NCBI RefSeq assembly: GCF_002000025.1
Contig: NZ_MUZV01000001.1
Span: 62,001 to 126,000 of the forward strand
Source: Cognaticolwellia aestuarii
GTDB taxonomy: Bacteria > Pseudomonadota > Gammaproteobacteria > Enterobacterales > Alteromonadaceae
DNA length: 64,000 bases
Direction: 5' to 3'
The notes beneath the pieces were generated by a model that did no database searches, was not told the DNA's origin, and saw only the letters and a list, made by a program, of their open reading frames with translations. Positions within the stretch are counted from its first letter, which is position 1; each line of letters begins with the position of its first letter. The position numbers and the translations under genes are program-made. Positions 27,072 to 36,933 of the stretch are shown here, piece by piece.

Positions 27072-27857
27072 ATGAATATTACTTTAATCATCAAATTTAG
27101 TGGCCTTATGCTGGTATTACTGCTGCAAAGTCAGGTGATGGCAGCAAACCATAAATCGAACGCAATGAACGCTCCGGTCAAATTAGACTCGACAATTCCT
27201 TCATCCACAGGGAGTTATTCGTCATTAAATTTATCGCAAGAATTAGGCTTATCTGCGCTTATAATGTTAACTAAAGATGAAAAAAATGATGACGGCGAGC
27301 AGCAAGAATTAGCACAACTATTTTCAGCGGGTAATACAAAATCATTACAAAGACATATCAATAATAGCTTTCAAACCGGACTATACAGCTTAAAGAATAG
27401 TTATATTTTATCACCAACCTATACGCCTTTATTATCTCCTCAACTTTTGTTTTCCAACGTCATTGAAAATGACTTATACCAACTTGGTCGCTTAAGCACC
27501 GAAACGGGTTATAGCCAGCAAGAGCAGTGGCATCAAAAACGTTTTAAAACATTTATACACAGCACTTATAATGTCTTACATCGTGGCAGGTTTGATTTAT
27601 CATTGACCGCTAGTTTTGAAAGTACGCAAGTTCAACACAACTTAGCCCCTGTATTTGAGCCTTACAACAAAACTCAAAATAATAACCAAACAATCTCCAC
27701 CACCCTAGGAATTATTGGCAGTTTTGATTTAACCGAGCATTGGAGTGTCATAGGCGCTTTCACCGCTAGCCAAATAAATAATGAGCAGATCAATTCTGAT
27801 TCACATCAAAAGCATCAGCGCAATATTGCTATTATTGGTACAACCTATTCTTTTTAA
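27072..27857 (+). CDS. Predicted outer-membrane beta-barrel protein
   Basis: This 261-residue protein has a signal peptide (cleaved after VMA, about residue 24). The C-terminal half shows alternating aromatic/hydrophobic strands (FDLSLTASFESTQV, TISTTLGIIGSFDLTEHWSVIGAFTAS) and a terminal Phe in IAIIGTTYSF, the signature for BAM insertion. It looks like a small solitary barrel; no plug or passenger is seen. Function unknown. It is convergent with the response regulator at 27909. Confidence 0.7.
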   Translation: MNITLIIKFSGLMLVLLLQSQVMAANHKSNAMNAPVKLDSTIPSSTGSYSSLNLSQELGLSALIMLTKDEKNDDGEQQELAQLFSAGNTKSLQRHINNSFQTGLYSLKNSYILSPTYTPLLSPQLLFSNVIENDLYQLGRLSTETGYSQQEQWHQKRFKTFIHSTYNVLHRGRFDLSLTASFESTQVQHNLAPVFEPYNKTQNNNQTISTTLGIIGSFDLTEHWSVIGAFTASQINNEQINSDSHQKHQRNIAIIGTTYSF

Positions 27858-27908
27858 AGCCTTTAGCAACTGACAATAAGCAAGCTACACTTGAACGAGT
27901 TGTAATAA

Positions 27909-28637
27909 TTACGCGGCGGTTTCGTTTAATATATAGCCTTTACCCCAAACAGTTTCAATACGCACATGTGTCATACCAACATGCAGCAATTTATCGCGTA
28001 ACTTAGCAATACGAACATCTACAGTACGCTCAACCCCATTATATTGGCGACTTAATAACGTGCTATAAATGGCATCACGTGTCATCACTTGGCCTGCATT
28101 TTGGGTTAATAGTGCCAATAATTGAAACTCAAAAGTACTTAACGGAATAATGTTGCCATTAACTTCACATTTGTTCGCTTGCGGGTACAAGGCAATGTTA
28201 CCCAATTTATAAACATTTAATTGACGCACTTGCTTCACTGATTGACGACGTAACATAGCATCAATACGTGCTTTTAATACCCGAGGAGATACGGGCTTAC
28301 AAATAAAGTCATCGGCACCAAGCTGAAAAGCACACAGTTGATCTTGCTCTGTTTCACGCGCCGTTAGAACAATAATCGGTTGTTGATAGATTTTTCGTAG
28401 TGTATGGCAAACATCAAAACCATCTAATTTAGGTAAACCAATATCTAAGATCACCAAATCCGGTTTATAAGTTAAAATTGCCTCTTGCGCTAAATCGCCA
28501 CTAAAAACTTGTTGTACGATAAAATTAGACTTTTCTAAGAATGACTTTATTAGGTGAGATACCATGTGATCATCTTCAATTAATAGTATTTTTTTCATAC
28601 TATTATTTACATCGATTGCTTGATTCAACCCCAACAT
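27909..28637 (-). CDS. OmpR/PhoB-family response regulator, orphan
   Basis: This 242-residue protein has a receiver domain (KKILLIEDDHMVSHLIKSF; phospho-acceptor Asp in DLVILDIGLPKLDG; switch Thr/Lys in VLTARE and CKPVSP) and a C-terminal winged helix (about 145-240; STFEFQLLALLTQNAGQVMTRDAIY, RTVDVRIAKLRDKL). I start at the ATG 28637 because GGAAGAGG precedes it. A GTG at 28649 and a later ATG at 28598 (MKKILLIEDD) are alternatives, the last without an SD. No histidine kinase is adjacent, so its partner is unknown. Confidence 0.92.
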   Translation of the reverse strand: MLGLNQAIDVNNSMKKILLIEDDHMVSHLIKSFLEKSNFIVQQVFSGDLAQEAILTYKPDLVILDIGLPKLDGFDVCHTLRKIYQQPIIVLTARETEQDQLCAFQLGADDFICKPVSPRVLKARIDAMLRRQSVKQVRQLNVYKLGNIALYPQANKCEVNGNIIPLSTFEFQLLALLTQNAGQVMTRDAIYSTLLSRQYNGVERTVDVRIAKLRDKLLHVGMTHVRIETVWGKGYILNETAA

Positions 28638-28948
28638 AACCTCTTCCACAAATAAGCGCTAATTTTAGTTGGCGCAGTATAGTGCAATAAATCAGCAAAA
28701 AAGTATGATTATGTTGCTAGAGCAGTAACAAAATGTAATTACGGTACAAACATAGTTAAGTTGATGTTTGTCGCTAGCAACAAAACCGCAAGCTAACTTA
28801 TTTTTCATGATTTTCTTATGCTGACACAATGGAGCAATCGGCCTACGGTATTATTATTGTGTGAGATAAAAAAAGTATTTTGTGAGATAAAAAAAGCCAA
28901 TTCAGTACTGCTGAATTGGCTTGGTATCGTATTAACTATAAACTGACC
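28638..28948. other. Intergenic region with a 16-bp direct repeat and terminator
   Basis: This roughly 310-bp stretch contains the promoter region of the response regulator. It also has a tandem near-identical repeat of TGTGAGATAAAAAAAG (starting about 28860 and 28881), the second copy running into the acyl-CoA dehydrogenase terminator. No ORF is credible. Confidence 0.55.
28887..28922 (-). terminator. Rho-independent terminator of the acyl-CoA dehydrogenase gene
   Basis: AAGCCAATTCAG and its complement CTGAATTGGCTT (28894-28905 and 28911-28922) form a 12-bp stem with a 5-nt loop. On the minus strand it is followed by seven U residues. It lies 27 bp after the gene's stop. Confidence 0.88.
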
Positions 28949-30727
28949 TTAAAACAGCTCTTCATCCATATCAAACATCGCATTTTGACCCGACTTTGCC
29001 GAAGTGATCAATGACTGACAACGTGGTAATAAGCGAGAAAAGAAATAACGAGCCGTATGTATTTTACTCTGATGGAACGCACTATCTTCACTTGCTGCTA
29101 ATGATACTTCAGCCATTCTTGCCCAAATATACGCCATTGCGGTGTAACCAAAAACATGTAAATAGTCGTTAGCTGCACAACCGAGCTCTTCTTTTGAACT
29201 TGCCGCCGCAGTTAACAAGTACTCAGTTAAGTCCGCAAGATCATCTGTGGCTTTAGCCAAAGGTTGAATGAACTCTTGCATAGTGTCTGCTTTTTGCTCT
29301 TCAATGTAGCTACGTACCTCTTCAAGAAATATTGTGACTAATTGACCTTTACTACCAGCAACCTTACGTGCCAGTAAATCCATTGCTTGCACACCATTGG
29401 TGCCTTCATAAATTTGTGAAATTCGGGTATCACGAACTAATTGCTCTTGTCCCCACTCTCGCACATAGCCATGACCACCAAATACTTGCTGGCCAGCAAC
29501 CGTACTTTCAAAACCAAGATCGGTAAAAAAAGCTTTTGCGATCGGGGTCATCAATGCAACAAGTTGATCTGCTTTTTGCTGCGCTTCACCACTGCCGTAA
29601 GTGGCAATATCTAACTGCATAGCAATATACGTTGATAAGGCACGTGAACCTTCATTCATCGCTTTCATATTGAGTAGCATACGTCGAACATCACCATGCA
29701 CTAGTAATGAATCTGCTTGTGCATCTGGCGACTTAACGCCCGATAAAGAACGCCCTTGAATTCGATCTTTTGCATACTCTAAAGCATTTTGATAAGAGCG
29801 AACTGCAGCCCCCAAGCCTTGGATACCAACACCAATACGTTCAAAGTTCATCATGGTAAACATGCAAGCTAAACCTTTATTGAGCTCGCCAACTAAATAG
29901 CCTTTTGCACCATCAAAATTCATCACACAAGTAGCAGAAGCATGGATACCCATTTTATGTTCTATCGAACCACAACTTACTTTGTTTTGCTCACCGAGTG
30001 ACTCGTCTTCGTTAACATGGAATTTTGGTACTAAAAATAACGAAATTCCACGAGGTCCAGCTGGCGCATCTGGTAATTTTGCTAACACTAGATGAATGAT
30101 ATTTTCAGTCAGGTCATGCTCACCTGCAGTAATAAAAATCTTAGTACCACTAATAAGGTAACTATCGTCCGCTTGCGGCACAGCTTTAGTTCTGATCATA
30201 CCTAAGTCAGTACCCGCATGTGATTCGGTCAAACACATGCTTGCACTCCAATCACCAGCGTACATACGCGTTAAATAGCGTTGTTTCAAGGCTTCACTGC
30301 CATGTTTAGCCAGTGATAAGCCAGCGCCGGCAGTTAAACCAGGATAAAGCGAAAATGAAATATCTGCTGAACAAAGCATTTCTTCATGAAATGCCGTCAA
30401 CATTTTAGGCATGCCCATGCCACCAAAATCAGGATCACCACCAAGTGATGTCCATCCGCCAGCAACATAAGTATTAAAGGCTTCTTTGTAACCTGGTGCC
30501 GTAGTAACTTTACCATTATCAAAAGCAACACCAACTTCATCGCCATTACGTGACAGTGGTGCTATTTCCTGTTCAGTTACTTTTGCACATTCTTGTAAGA
30601 TTGCTTCAGCGGTTTCGCGATCAACCCGTTCAGCTAGTGTTGGTAATGACTGCCATAATTTATCGGCATTAAATACGTCATATAACAAAAAATTCATATC
30701 TTTTAGAGGCACTTGATAGTCAGCCAT
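28949..30727 (-). CDS. Acyl-CoA dehydrogenase (DmdC/FadE-like, long C-terminal type)
   Basis: This 592-residue flavoenzyme has an N-terminal helical extension (MADYQVPLKDMNFLLYDVFNAD), the acyl-CoA dehydrogenase core with MCLTESHAGTDLG and KIFITAGEHD (FAD/substrate loops), the C-terminal core with YEGTNGVQAMDLLARK, and an extra C-terminal domain (about 470-592). This long form is shared by 3-methylmercaptopropionyl-CoA dehydrogenase (DmdC) and related fatty-acyl enzymes. The substrate cannot be decided from sequence alone. It is monocistronic with its own terminator. Confidence 0.92.
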   Translation of the reverse strand: MADYQVPLKDMNFLLYDVFNADKLWQSLPTLAERVDRETAEAILQECAKVTEQEIAPLSRNGDEVGVAFDNGKVTTAPGYKEAFNTYVAGGWTSLGGDPDFGGMGMPKMLTAFHEEMLCSADISFSLYPGLTAGAGLSLAKHGSEALKQRYLTRMYAGDWSASMCLTESHAGTDLGMIRTKAVPQADDSYLISGTKIFITAGEHDLTENIIHLVLAKLPDAPAGPRGISLFLVPKFHVNEDESLGEQNKVSCGSIEHKMGIHASATCVMNFDGAKGYLVGELNKGLACMFTMMNFERIGVGIQGLGAAVRSYQNALEYAKDRIQGRSLSGVKSPDAQADSLLVHGDVRRMLLNMKAMNEGSRALSTYIAMQLDIATYGSGEAQQKADQLVALMTPIAKAFFTDLGFESTVAGQQVFGGHGYVREWGQEQLVRDTRISQIYEGTNGVQAMDLLARKVAGSKGQLVTIFLEEVRSYIEEQKADTMQEFIQPLAKATDDLADLTEYLLTAAASSKEELGCAANDYLHVFGYTAMAYIWARMAEVSLAASEDSAFHQSKIHTARYFFSRLLPRCQSLITSAKSGQNAMFDMDEELF

Positions 30728-30881
30728 TACATTCTCCGAACAGGTAATTTAAACAAATAATTAAAACACTTGTTTGAATATATATCAAACACAGTAAAAG
30801 TAAAGCGATAACTAGAAATTCGCATGCCTGTAAAATTTAACGTAAGCTTGTATTGTTACTATTGAGTTATAAAGGTTCATT

Positions 30882-31850
30882 GTGAAGTTTCTAACCGTTG
30901 TTGCCATCTTAATGATATGTTTTCCCAACACTGTCTGGGCAAAGCAACTCGACTTTAGTAAGCAAATTACCGACCAACAGGTGCAATTCAACTATCAATG
31001 GCTAGATCAGGCGAAGCAAGCGCAATCACTGAGTTTTTCAATTAACAGAACAACTTTATTTGATCGCTTCAGAAACTTTAAAGCCTATAAAGCAAAGCAC
31101 GTCAGAAAATATGTTAATTATCAACTAAGAAAAAAATTACGAAAATCACCAATCGCAGACGTACAAGTAAAGTTTGTAAATCAAGGACAGAATTTACAAC
31201 TAGATATTAGCGGTCAAAATCAAACAACTGTTGATCAAGCCTACCAAACTATTGCTCAGCTTGAGAAAGAGCTAGTAAATGAGTATTTAACGCGCAACTT
31301 CTATACTCAATTTCACTCATATAATAATAACAATGCAATTAAGCCTGACCATGTGCGTTTTGCACAAGAGTCTGTGGCGGATCTTGCGGTACTGAAACCG
31401 CTTATTTTGAATAATGTATCAATTCAAAGAATTCGAGAAGTGAGTGATTACGTACTCGGATTTATTCAAAGTATCCCTTATGCTACGTTAGAGTCGAGAG
31501 TAACCTCAACTGGCGCTGGCTTTAACCCACCACTGCAAACACTTTGGCAAAATCAAGGTGATTGTGATAGTAAAGTTACGCTCACCGTCGCTATTTTAAG
31601 AGCCTTGATGCCACGCATCAAAATGATGCTCGTTTTTATTGATAACCATGCCTTACTCGCACTCAATATTCCCAAAGAAGGTGATGAAATAACGATTACC
31701 GTTGATGGTTTAGCTTATGTGCTAGCTGAGCCCACTGGCCCTGCAATGATGCGGGTTGGAGAAGTTTCACCTGATGCTGAATTTGCCATTCGTAATGGCC
31801 GTTATTATGCTGAGGCATTTTTTGCCGAATCAGGAGAGTCAGGCGAGTAA
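30882..31850 (+). CDS. Secreted transglutaminase-like protein
   Basis: This is a 322-residue exported protein with a GTG start, an AAAGG SD 6 bases upstream and a signal peptide ending VWA (residue 20). The C-terminal half has a transglutaminase-like Cys in NQGDCDSKVTL followed by FIDNHALLALN (His) and a later Asp/Glu (AYVLAEPTGP). This is compatible with a Cys-His-Asp catalytic fold. The N-terminal half is basic. I cannot name a substrate. A 12-bp stem-loop follows the stop. Confidence 0.72.
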   Translation: MKFLTVVAILMICFPNTVWAKQLDFSKQITDQQVQFNYQWLDQAKQAQSLSFSINRTTLFDRFRNFKAYKAKHVRKYVNYQLRKKLRKSPIADVQVKFVNQGQNLQLDISGQNQTTVDQAYQTIAQLEKELVNEYLTRNFYTQFHSYNNNNAIKPDHVRFAQESVADLAVLKPLILNNVSIQRIREVSDYVLGFIQSIPYATLESRVTSTGAGFNPPLQTLWQNQGDCDSKVTLTVAILRALMPRIKMMLVFIDNHALLALNIPKEGDEITITVDGLAYVLAEPTGPAMMRVGEVSPDAEFAIRNGRYYAEAFFAESGESGE

Positions 31851-31863
31851 AAAAGCTCATAAC

Positions 31864-31899
31864 AGCAGTTAATGATTCACCTAAGCTTCATTAACTGCT
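31864..31899 (+). terminator. 12-bp stem-loop after the transglutaminase-like gene
   Basis: AGCAGTTAATGA (31864-31875) and TCATTAACTGCT (31888-31899) are perfect inverted arms around a 12-nt loop, 14 bp after the stop. The U-run is short (TT), so termination may be modest. Confidence 0.6.
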
Positions 31900-32018
31900 T
31901 TGATGTTGCCAGAGGCAAAATTCATGCCGACTGAGTGAGTGACAAACTCTTAGCCTTTATTAAATAGCACTTTAAATGAACTCAATTCCAGTTTATATCG
32001 CTAGCTAAGTAGAATAGC

Positions 32019-35000
32019 TTAATCTGAATCAGAGCTAGGCAACTGCGATAAAATGCTATCGCGTAGCGCATTAAGACTAATAGGTTTAGAAATATGTAAA
32101 TTCATTCCTGCAGCTAAACATTGTTGTTTATCTTCTTCACGCGCGTGTGCTGTCATCGCAATAATAGGTAAGTCATGATATTGCGGCAAAGCACGGATAT
32201 GCTGTGTTGCAGTTAAGCCATCCATTACCGGCATTTGTATATCCATCAGAATAATATCAATGTCTTCTAGCGGTAACTTGTCTAAGGCCTCTTGTCCATT
32301 TTGCGCCACCACCACCACGGCTTGCATTGATTCTAACAACTTAATTGCAACCAATTGATTAACAAGATTATCCTCTACAAGCAATATTGTTAATCCAGCT
32401 AAGCCTGTTGTTGTTGAGATAACTTTCGGTTCTGCCTCAGCGGGAACTAAGGGTAAGTGTGATGATAAACGAGTAAGCTCCTTAGCTAGCTTAGCAATAA
32501 CATCTCGATACAATGGCATTTCTAATAATAGGTAGTTTATGCCATGGTGATTTAACTGCTCAAGCAACTCAAATGAAATAACACTGGCTACTGGTTGACA
32601 TAATGCCAGTACAGTAACTTCTTGCTTTATTAGCGCTAACTCATGATGCGTAAACCCATTGGCATAATTGCTACTTTTAATAAAGAGTAACTTTTGTTTA
32701 CTCCCTGGCATATTATTTAGCTTATCGATGTTATCAATAGGAGTGATCGCTTGATTGATATCAGCAAAGTTTTGCGCTAATTTAGCGGGAATATTCACCG
32801 CTAAATTAAGCACAGTACATTGGGCAAATGGCAACCGAAACTGAGTTAAGTCATTGTTCTTGCTATCAGCTTCATGCACAACAGTGTTCGGCATATTTAA
32901 AGGTAGCGCTAAAGTAAACTCAGCACCTTGGCCTAAAGTACTATCAATAGAAATTTCGCCACCAAGCAACTGCGCAATATGTTGGCAAATTGACAAACCT
33001 AAGCCTGTGCCGCCATATACTCGAGTCATGGATTCATCAGCTTGCTTAAATGCTTCAAACAACCCTGACTGTTTAGTTTTTTCAATGCCAATACCGGTAT
33101 CTTTCACTTTAAACAAAATCACAGTATTACTGCTATCAATACCTTGGTCAGACAAAGATACGTTAAGCGCTACTTGCCCCTTTTCGGTAAATTTTATCGC
33201 GTTATTAAGCAAGTTACTCAACACTTGAACTAGTCGCATAGTATCAGTGTAAATTTTTAATGGTACTTTGCTGTCAATGGCAACTTTTAGGCTTAAATCT
33301 TTACCAGCTAAAGGGGCAATATTTAAATTAAGCGCTTGTGAAACAATACTATCTAGTTCGATGATTTCTTGATGTACTGACATATTGCCTGATTCAACCT
33401 TAGCAGAATCTAGTAGTTCATTAACCAAATAAAGTAGCGTATTTGAAGCTGTTTCGGCATTGGTTAAATATTGCTCTTGTACTTTGTCTAAACGACTTTG
33501 CTGTAAGAGATAAAACATGCCCTGAATAGCATTGATAGGGGTACGAATTTCATGACTCATATTAGCCAAAAATTGGCTTTTAATTTTGTTTGCCTCTTCA
33601 GCTTGGTTTTTCGCACGTTGAAGATCTTGGTTAATTTCAAATTGCTGAGTAACATCACGAATAAGCACGATACTTCCCAGTAAAGTGCTTCCCTCACTAT
33701 AAAATGGGGCTTTATACACTTCATAGGTTTTATCATCGGTTGTTACTGTTTGTTGATGAGCAACGGCTGATTGTTTGCCTGACTTGATACCAACACTGTG
33801 TGCTACTTTCTCACCTAAGTCCGTGGCAATAAAATCACTAATTTGACAGCCTAAAATATTTGCTTCTTTTTGCAATACCAGTTGTTCAACGGCTTGGTTA
33901 CAACCAATTAATCGCCCCTGCTGATCGTTAAAAAGAATATAGTCAGGAATTGCATCCATTACAGAGCGAAGCAAAGCATAATCACGCTGATGTTGCTCAC
34001 TTTTATAAAACAACGCTTGGGTTTTTTCTTTCACTCTCAGATCAAGTTCATTATTTTGATCTTTTAAACGTTGCATCAAACTACGGTTTTGGCCAAAAAG
34101 ATCTTCAACAATTTTAAACCAATGGTGCCATTCATCTGAGGGTTTTATTTTTCCGGGATCACCCGCTGAACAGTTTTCAATATGGGCAATAAACTTTTTA
34201 GAGGGGGCGATAAAAGAATGGTAAGTTACATAATAAACCAGCCCTAACAAACTTAATAAACCAAAGAAAATACTGGCGAATATAGTTAAAAAACGCTGGT
34301 TAATGGCAGCATAAAAATTATCTTTTTGGTGATACTCTAATAAAATCCAATCATTCACTGGTAACTTTTTGAGCTGTACAACCCAATCACCAATGTCGGC
34401 ACTCGGGGTAAGATTTAATAGTGCTTGATAACTAAGCTGGTTCAATTGTGCTGGTGCAGCATCACTAAAAGCAGTGCGCGTACTCAGTGTTAAATTAGCA
34501 CTATTTTTATGCAATAAAACATGGCTATGCTTATCAACAATTATATAGCCACGGTCTTCATCTTCAACCTCGGGTAAATAGCTATATAAGCTAGCCGTAT
34601 TAATATCAATTAACACCGCTCCTTTCATTTCATTTGCTAAATATACCCCCATGCCTAACGCTGTATTAAGACCTTTACCCGCCGAATCAACATAAGGTCG
34701 CGACCAAAATTTTTCATCACGGTATTGCGCAGCTTTAATTTTCAACATTAAGCTATTAGTTAAGCTTTGATCACTGTATTGCCAAATACTGCGAGGTACC
34801 CAAGGGTACAAATTTACAAAGCGCTGCATTGAAATGTAATATAACCAGTTGGCTTCTTTAATGGATTCTTGTGCAGTGGCAAATGCCGGTGTTAAAGCAT
34901 TCGCCATAATTAGCTCACGCTTAACGGCTTGATTAAAGCTATCAATTTGGCCAATTCCGCTGATATTACCGCTCATGATACGATTATTAGTATTTAAGCT

Positions 35001-35324
35001 GCGTCTGGACTTATTAAGGTAAAAATATTTGCCTTCTTGATGTAATGCTGGAGTTTGAGTGGTTAACTCTTCAGGAAAACGCAGATAGTATTCTGCTAAA
35101 TCACGGATACCCGTTAGTGTTTCTACTGTACTGGTCAGCTTTTTATTAAGTTGAACACTGTACTCTGTCACTTCTACGAGTTTTGCATCATGATGTGCCT
35201 GGCGAGCAAGGTAGTAATTATAGAGCGTTATAATAAAGGTCAAGAGCATAATGCCCGAGAATACGACAATAACCGACTTATTATATCGTTGGAAAAGTTG
35301 CTCTTTTGAGTTTTTTGCAAACAC
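32019..35324 (-). CDS. Hybrid sensor histidine kinase/response regulator
   Basis: This 1101-residue inner-membrane sensor has TM1 (15-37), a long periplasmic Cache-like domain (about 40-345), TM2 (about 347-368) and a coiled linker. A PAS domain follows (ALLRSVMDAIPDYILFNDQQGRLIGCNQAV), then HisKA with FLANMSHEIRTPINAIQGM. The HATPase has NLLNNAIKFTEKG and GTGLGLSI. A region of about 120 residues looks like a receiver that has lost its Asp. The last domain is an intact receiver (TILLVEDNLVNQLVA; Asp in DIILMDIQMPVMDG). No Hpt or partner regulator is adjacent. The ligand is unknown. Confidence 0.93.
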   Translation of the reverse strand: MFAKNSKEQLFQRYNKSVIVVFSGIMLLTFIITLYNYYLARQAHHDAKLVEVTEYSVQLNKKLTSTVETLTGIRDLAEYYLRFPEELTTQTPALHQEGKYFYLNKSRRSLNTNNRIMSGNISGIGQIDSFNQAVKRELIMANALTPAFATAQESIKEANWLYYISMQRFVNLYPWVPRSIWQYSDQSLTNSLMLKIKAAQYRDEKFWSRPYVDSAGKGLNTALGMGVYLANEMKGAVLIDINTASLYSYLPEVEDEDRGYIIVDKHSHVLLHKNSANLTLSTRTAFSDAAPAQLNQLSYQALLNLTPSADIGDWVVQLKKLPVNDWILLEYHQKDNFYAAINQRFLTIFASIFFGLLSLLGLVYYVTYHSFIAPSKKFIAHIENCSAGDPGKIKPSDEWHHWFKIVEDLFGQNRSLMQRLKDQNNELDLRVKEKTQALFYKSEQHQRDYALLRSVMDAIPDYILFNDQQGRLIGCNQAVEQLVLQKEANILGCQISDFIATDLGEKVAHSVGIKSGKQSAVAHQQTVTTDDKTYEVYKAPFYSEGSTLLGSIVLIRDVTQQFEINQDLQRAKNQAEEANKIKSQFLANMSHEIRTPINAIQGMFYLLQQSRLDKVQEQYLTNAETASNTLLYLVNELLDSAKVESGNMSVHQEIIELDSIVSQALNLNIAPLAGKDLSLKVAIDSKVPLKIYTDTMRLVQVLSNLLNNAIKFTEKGQVALNVSLSDQGIDSSNTVILFKVKDTGIGIEKTKQSGLFEAFKQADESMTRVYGGTGLGLSICQHIAQLLGGEISIDSTLGQGAEFTLALPLNMPNTVVHEADSKNNDLTQFRLPFAQCTVLNLAVNIPAKLAQNFADINQAITPIDNIDKLNNMPGSKQKLLFIKSSNYANGFTHHELALIKQEVTVLALCQPVASVISFELLEQLNHHGINYLLLEMPLYRDVIAKLAKELTRLSSHLPLVPAEAEPKVISTTTGLAGLTILLVEDNLVNQLVAIKLLESMQAVVVVAQNGQEALDKLPLEDIDIILMDIQMPVMDGLTATQHIRALPQYHDLPIIAMTAHAREEDKQQCLAAGMNLHISKPISLNALRDSILSQLPSSDSD

Positions 35325-35764
35325 GCTAGTACCCTGCTAATGCATTGATTATAGAAAATTAAGCAAAGTGATTTGCCTTATTTATTACGCTTTTTATAAC
35401 TAAGTGCTGCATTTTAACATCAACCAAGTTTATCATCATATACCAAGAAGATAATCACTGTATATAAAGCCTAATCATCAGAAAAACTCAATAGTATGTA
35501 TTAGCCTAACCCTTACTAAAAGCATAAGTATTTTCTATTGCTACATATCGTTCATACGATCAACAGCATGTATCAAGTGTTGAGACTCTAGCGTTTGAAA
35601 TTCCATTAAGTTTTTAGAAGGTCTTATTAAATTATTCAAACTGTTGGAGTAAATAGCTCTTTTTCGTTCTGCTTTACTCTTACTATGTGCAGGTTTGGCG
35701 GCATTATCCCAGCAAAAATTAATGCCGCATTCACTATCTTGCGAAACTTCAAAGGTTTGTAGCG
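35325..35764. other. Region between the hybrid kinase and the truncated phoH
   Basis: This 440-bp stretch contains the kinase promoter and, at 35541-35777 on the minus strand, an open frame without a standard start (listed separately). I see no other structured element. Confidence 0.5.
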
Positions 35765-35768
35765 TTAT
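35541..35768 (-). pseudogene. Open frame without ATG downstream of phoH
   Basis: The minus-strand frame ending at the TAG at 35541 is open for about 78 codons back to a TGA at 35778. It reads ...QTFEVSQDSECGINFCWDNA and ends LIHAVDRMNDM, with composition like a real soluble protein. It has no ATG, GTG or TTG in its first half; the only Met codons are near the 3' end. It overlaps the phoH stop by a few bases. It may use a rare ATA/ATT start, or be a decayed downstream gene. Confidence 0.3.
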
Positions 35769-36298
35769 AAATTTTCTTCAGCAAATGATGCCAATCGGCT
35801 GCGTACTACACCATTTAAATTGATGGTACTACTACCAGGAAAGTCCTTAAAACGCTCCACAATATAAGTTAAACCTGAAGTTACTGCGGTTAAATAATTA
35901 CTATCAATTTGTGCCAAATTACCTGAACAAACTAACTTGGTACCTTCACCACAACGGGTAATAATGGTTTTTAATTGTGAAGCGGTAAGGTTTTGACATT
36001 CATCAAGTAATACTAACGAGTTCTGAATACTGCGACCACGCATAAAGTTAACCGACTTAAACTGAATATTAGCTTTGTCCATAATATAGTTTAAGCTCCC
36101 ACTCATATTCTCATCTTGTTTGTGCAGTACTTCTAATGAATCGGTTATCGCCGCAAGCCAAGGCGCCATTTTCTCTTCTTCGGTACCCGGTAAAAAACCA
36201 ATTGATTCCGCTATTTCTGGCGTACTACGGGTGACTATAATCTTATCGTAAAGCCCGCGTTCTATCACTTGTTCTAAGGCTGTGGCTAATGCTAACAA
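35765..36298 (-). pseudogene. PhoH-family ATPase, 5'-truncated inside the Walker A motif
   Basis: The surviving 177 codons are the C-terminal part of a PIN-PhoH type RNA-associated ATPase. They run from KTLLALATALEQV (end of the P-loop GxxGTGKT) through TRSTPEIAESIGFLPGTEEEKMAPW and the Walker B SLVLLDECQNL to SGNLAQID and VVRSRLASF. The Gly-rich part of Walker A and the N-terminal PIN domain are missing: just upstream, GAG replaces the expected Gly codon and the sequence becomes a different gene. The normal length is about 460 residues. A chance TTG could start a short product, but it would lack nucleotide binding. I read it as disrupted by the island to its right. Confidence 0.8.
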
Positions 36299-36908
36299 AG
36301 TTTTCTCCTATGCTTCGAATCATACTCCATGCGTGTAAATACGCTTCTGAAAGGTATCGACTCATATTCACCGAAACAAAAACACCTCCAAAGTAACCAC
36401 CCTTTTTCTCAAGTCCTACTAGACTGCAAATTTGACAGTCTTGATCTACAGCTCTTGGCTCTACAGCTCTTAAAAATGAGCTTTGACCTTTCTCATCAAT
36501 AAAATAAGTTGTCTCGTTTCTATCGATTAAGACACCGAGTAGTTTTTTTTGCCATTCATCTAAAAAAGTATTTTGGTTACTAACATTTGAATTTTCTTGT
36601 ACAAAGACTAGAGAAACTTTTGGTTTCTCTATACCAAGTTCAATAGATACGACGCCACTATTAGATTCAAGTCCTTTTAAATCAAATTGTCTTGATAAGC
36701 TCATATCGTTAATTTGGTAGTCACTTATTAATAGTTTTATCGTCGCATCAATGTGTTCAATTGCAGAAAAAGCATCATCTTTAGCATTTTTAACCGCACT
36801 TTTTTTTGATGATATGATTAAGTTTACAGTTAGCGTTGTAACAATAATTGTCCAGATCACCACAACGGTAAGTGCAACTTTCTTTAACGGTTTCATTTTA
36901 ATAATCAT
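36243..36908 (-). pseudogene. Membrane sensor N-terminus (DUF3365-like), 3'-truncated at the phoH junction
   Basis: The frame encodes an N-terminal TM helix (residues 10-32) and a periplasmic domain of the DUF3365/Tll0287-like type: AVKNAKDDAFSAIEHIDATIKLL, FIDEKGQSSFLRAVEPRAVDQDCQICS, GGYFGGVFVSVNMSRYLSEAY. The usual CxxCH haem-type motif of that class is CQIC-S here. After about residue 200 (base 36,305) the reading frame runs into phoH DNA in the wrong frame, so the second TM and any output domain (kinase or cyclase) are lost. The ATG at 36908 may not be the only start. Confidence 0.65.
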
Positions 36909-36933
36909 GCTGCATCATCCAGTTCCAATAGCA

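Noticed and set aside
35765-36298. PhoH fragment as an intact short gene from a TTG start
   Set aside because: It would lack the Gly-rich P-loop and the PIN domain; the AGGAG upstream belongs to another gene's coding DNA across the junction.
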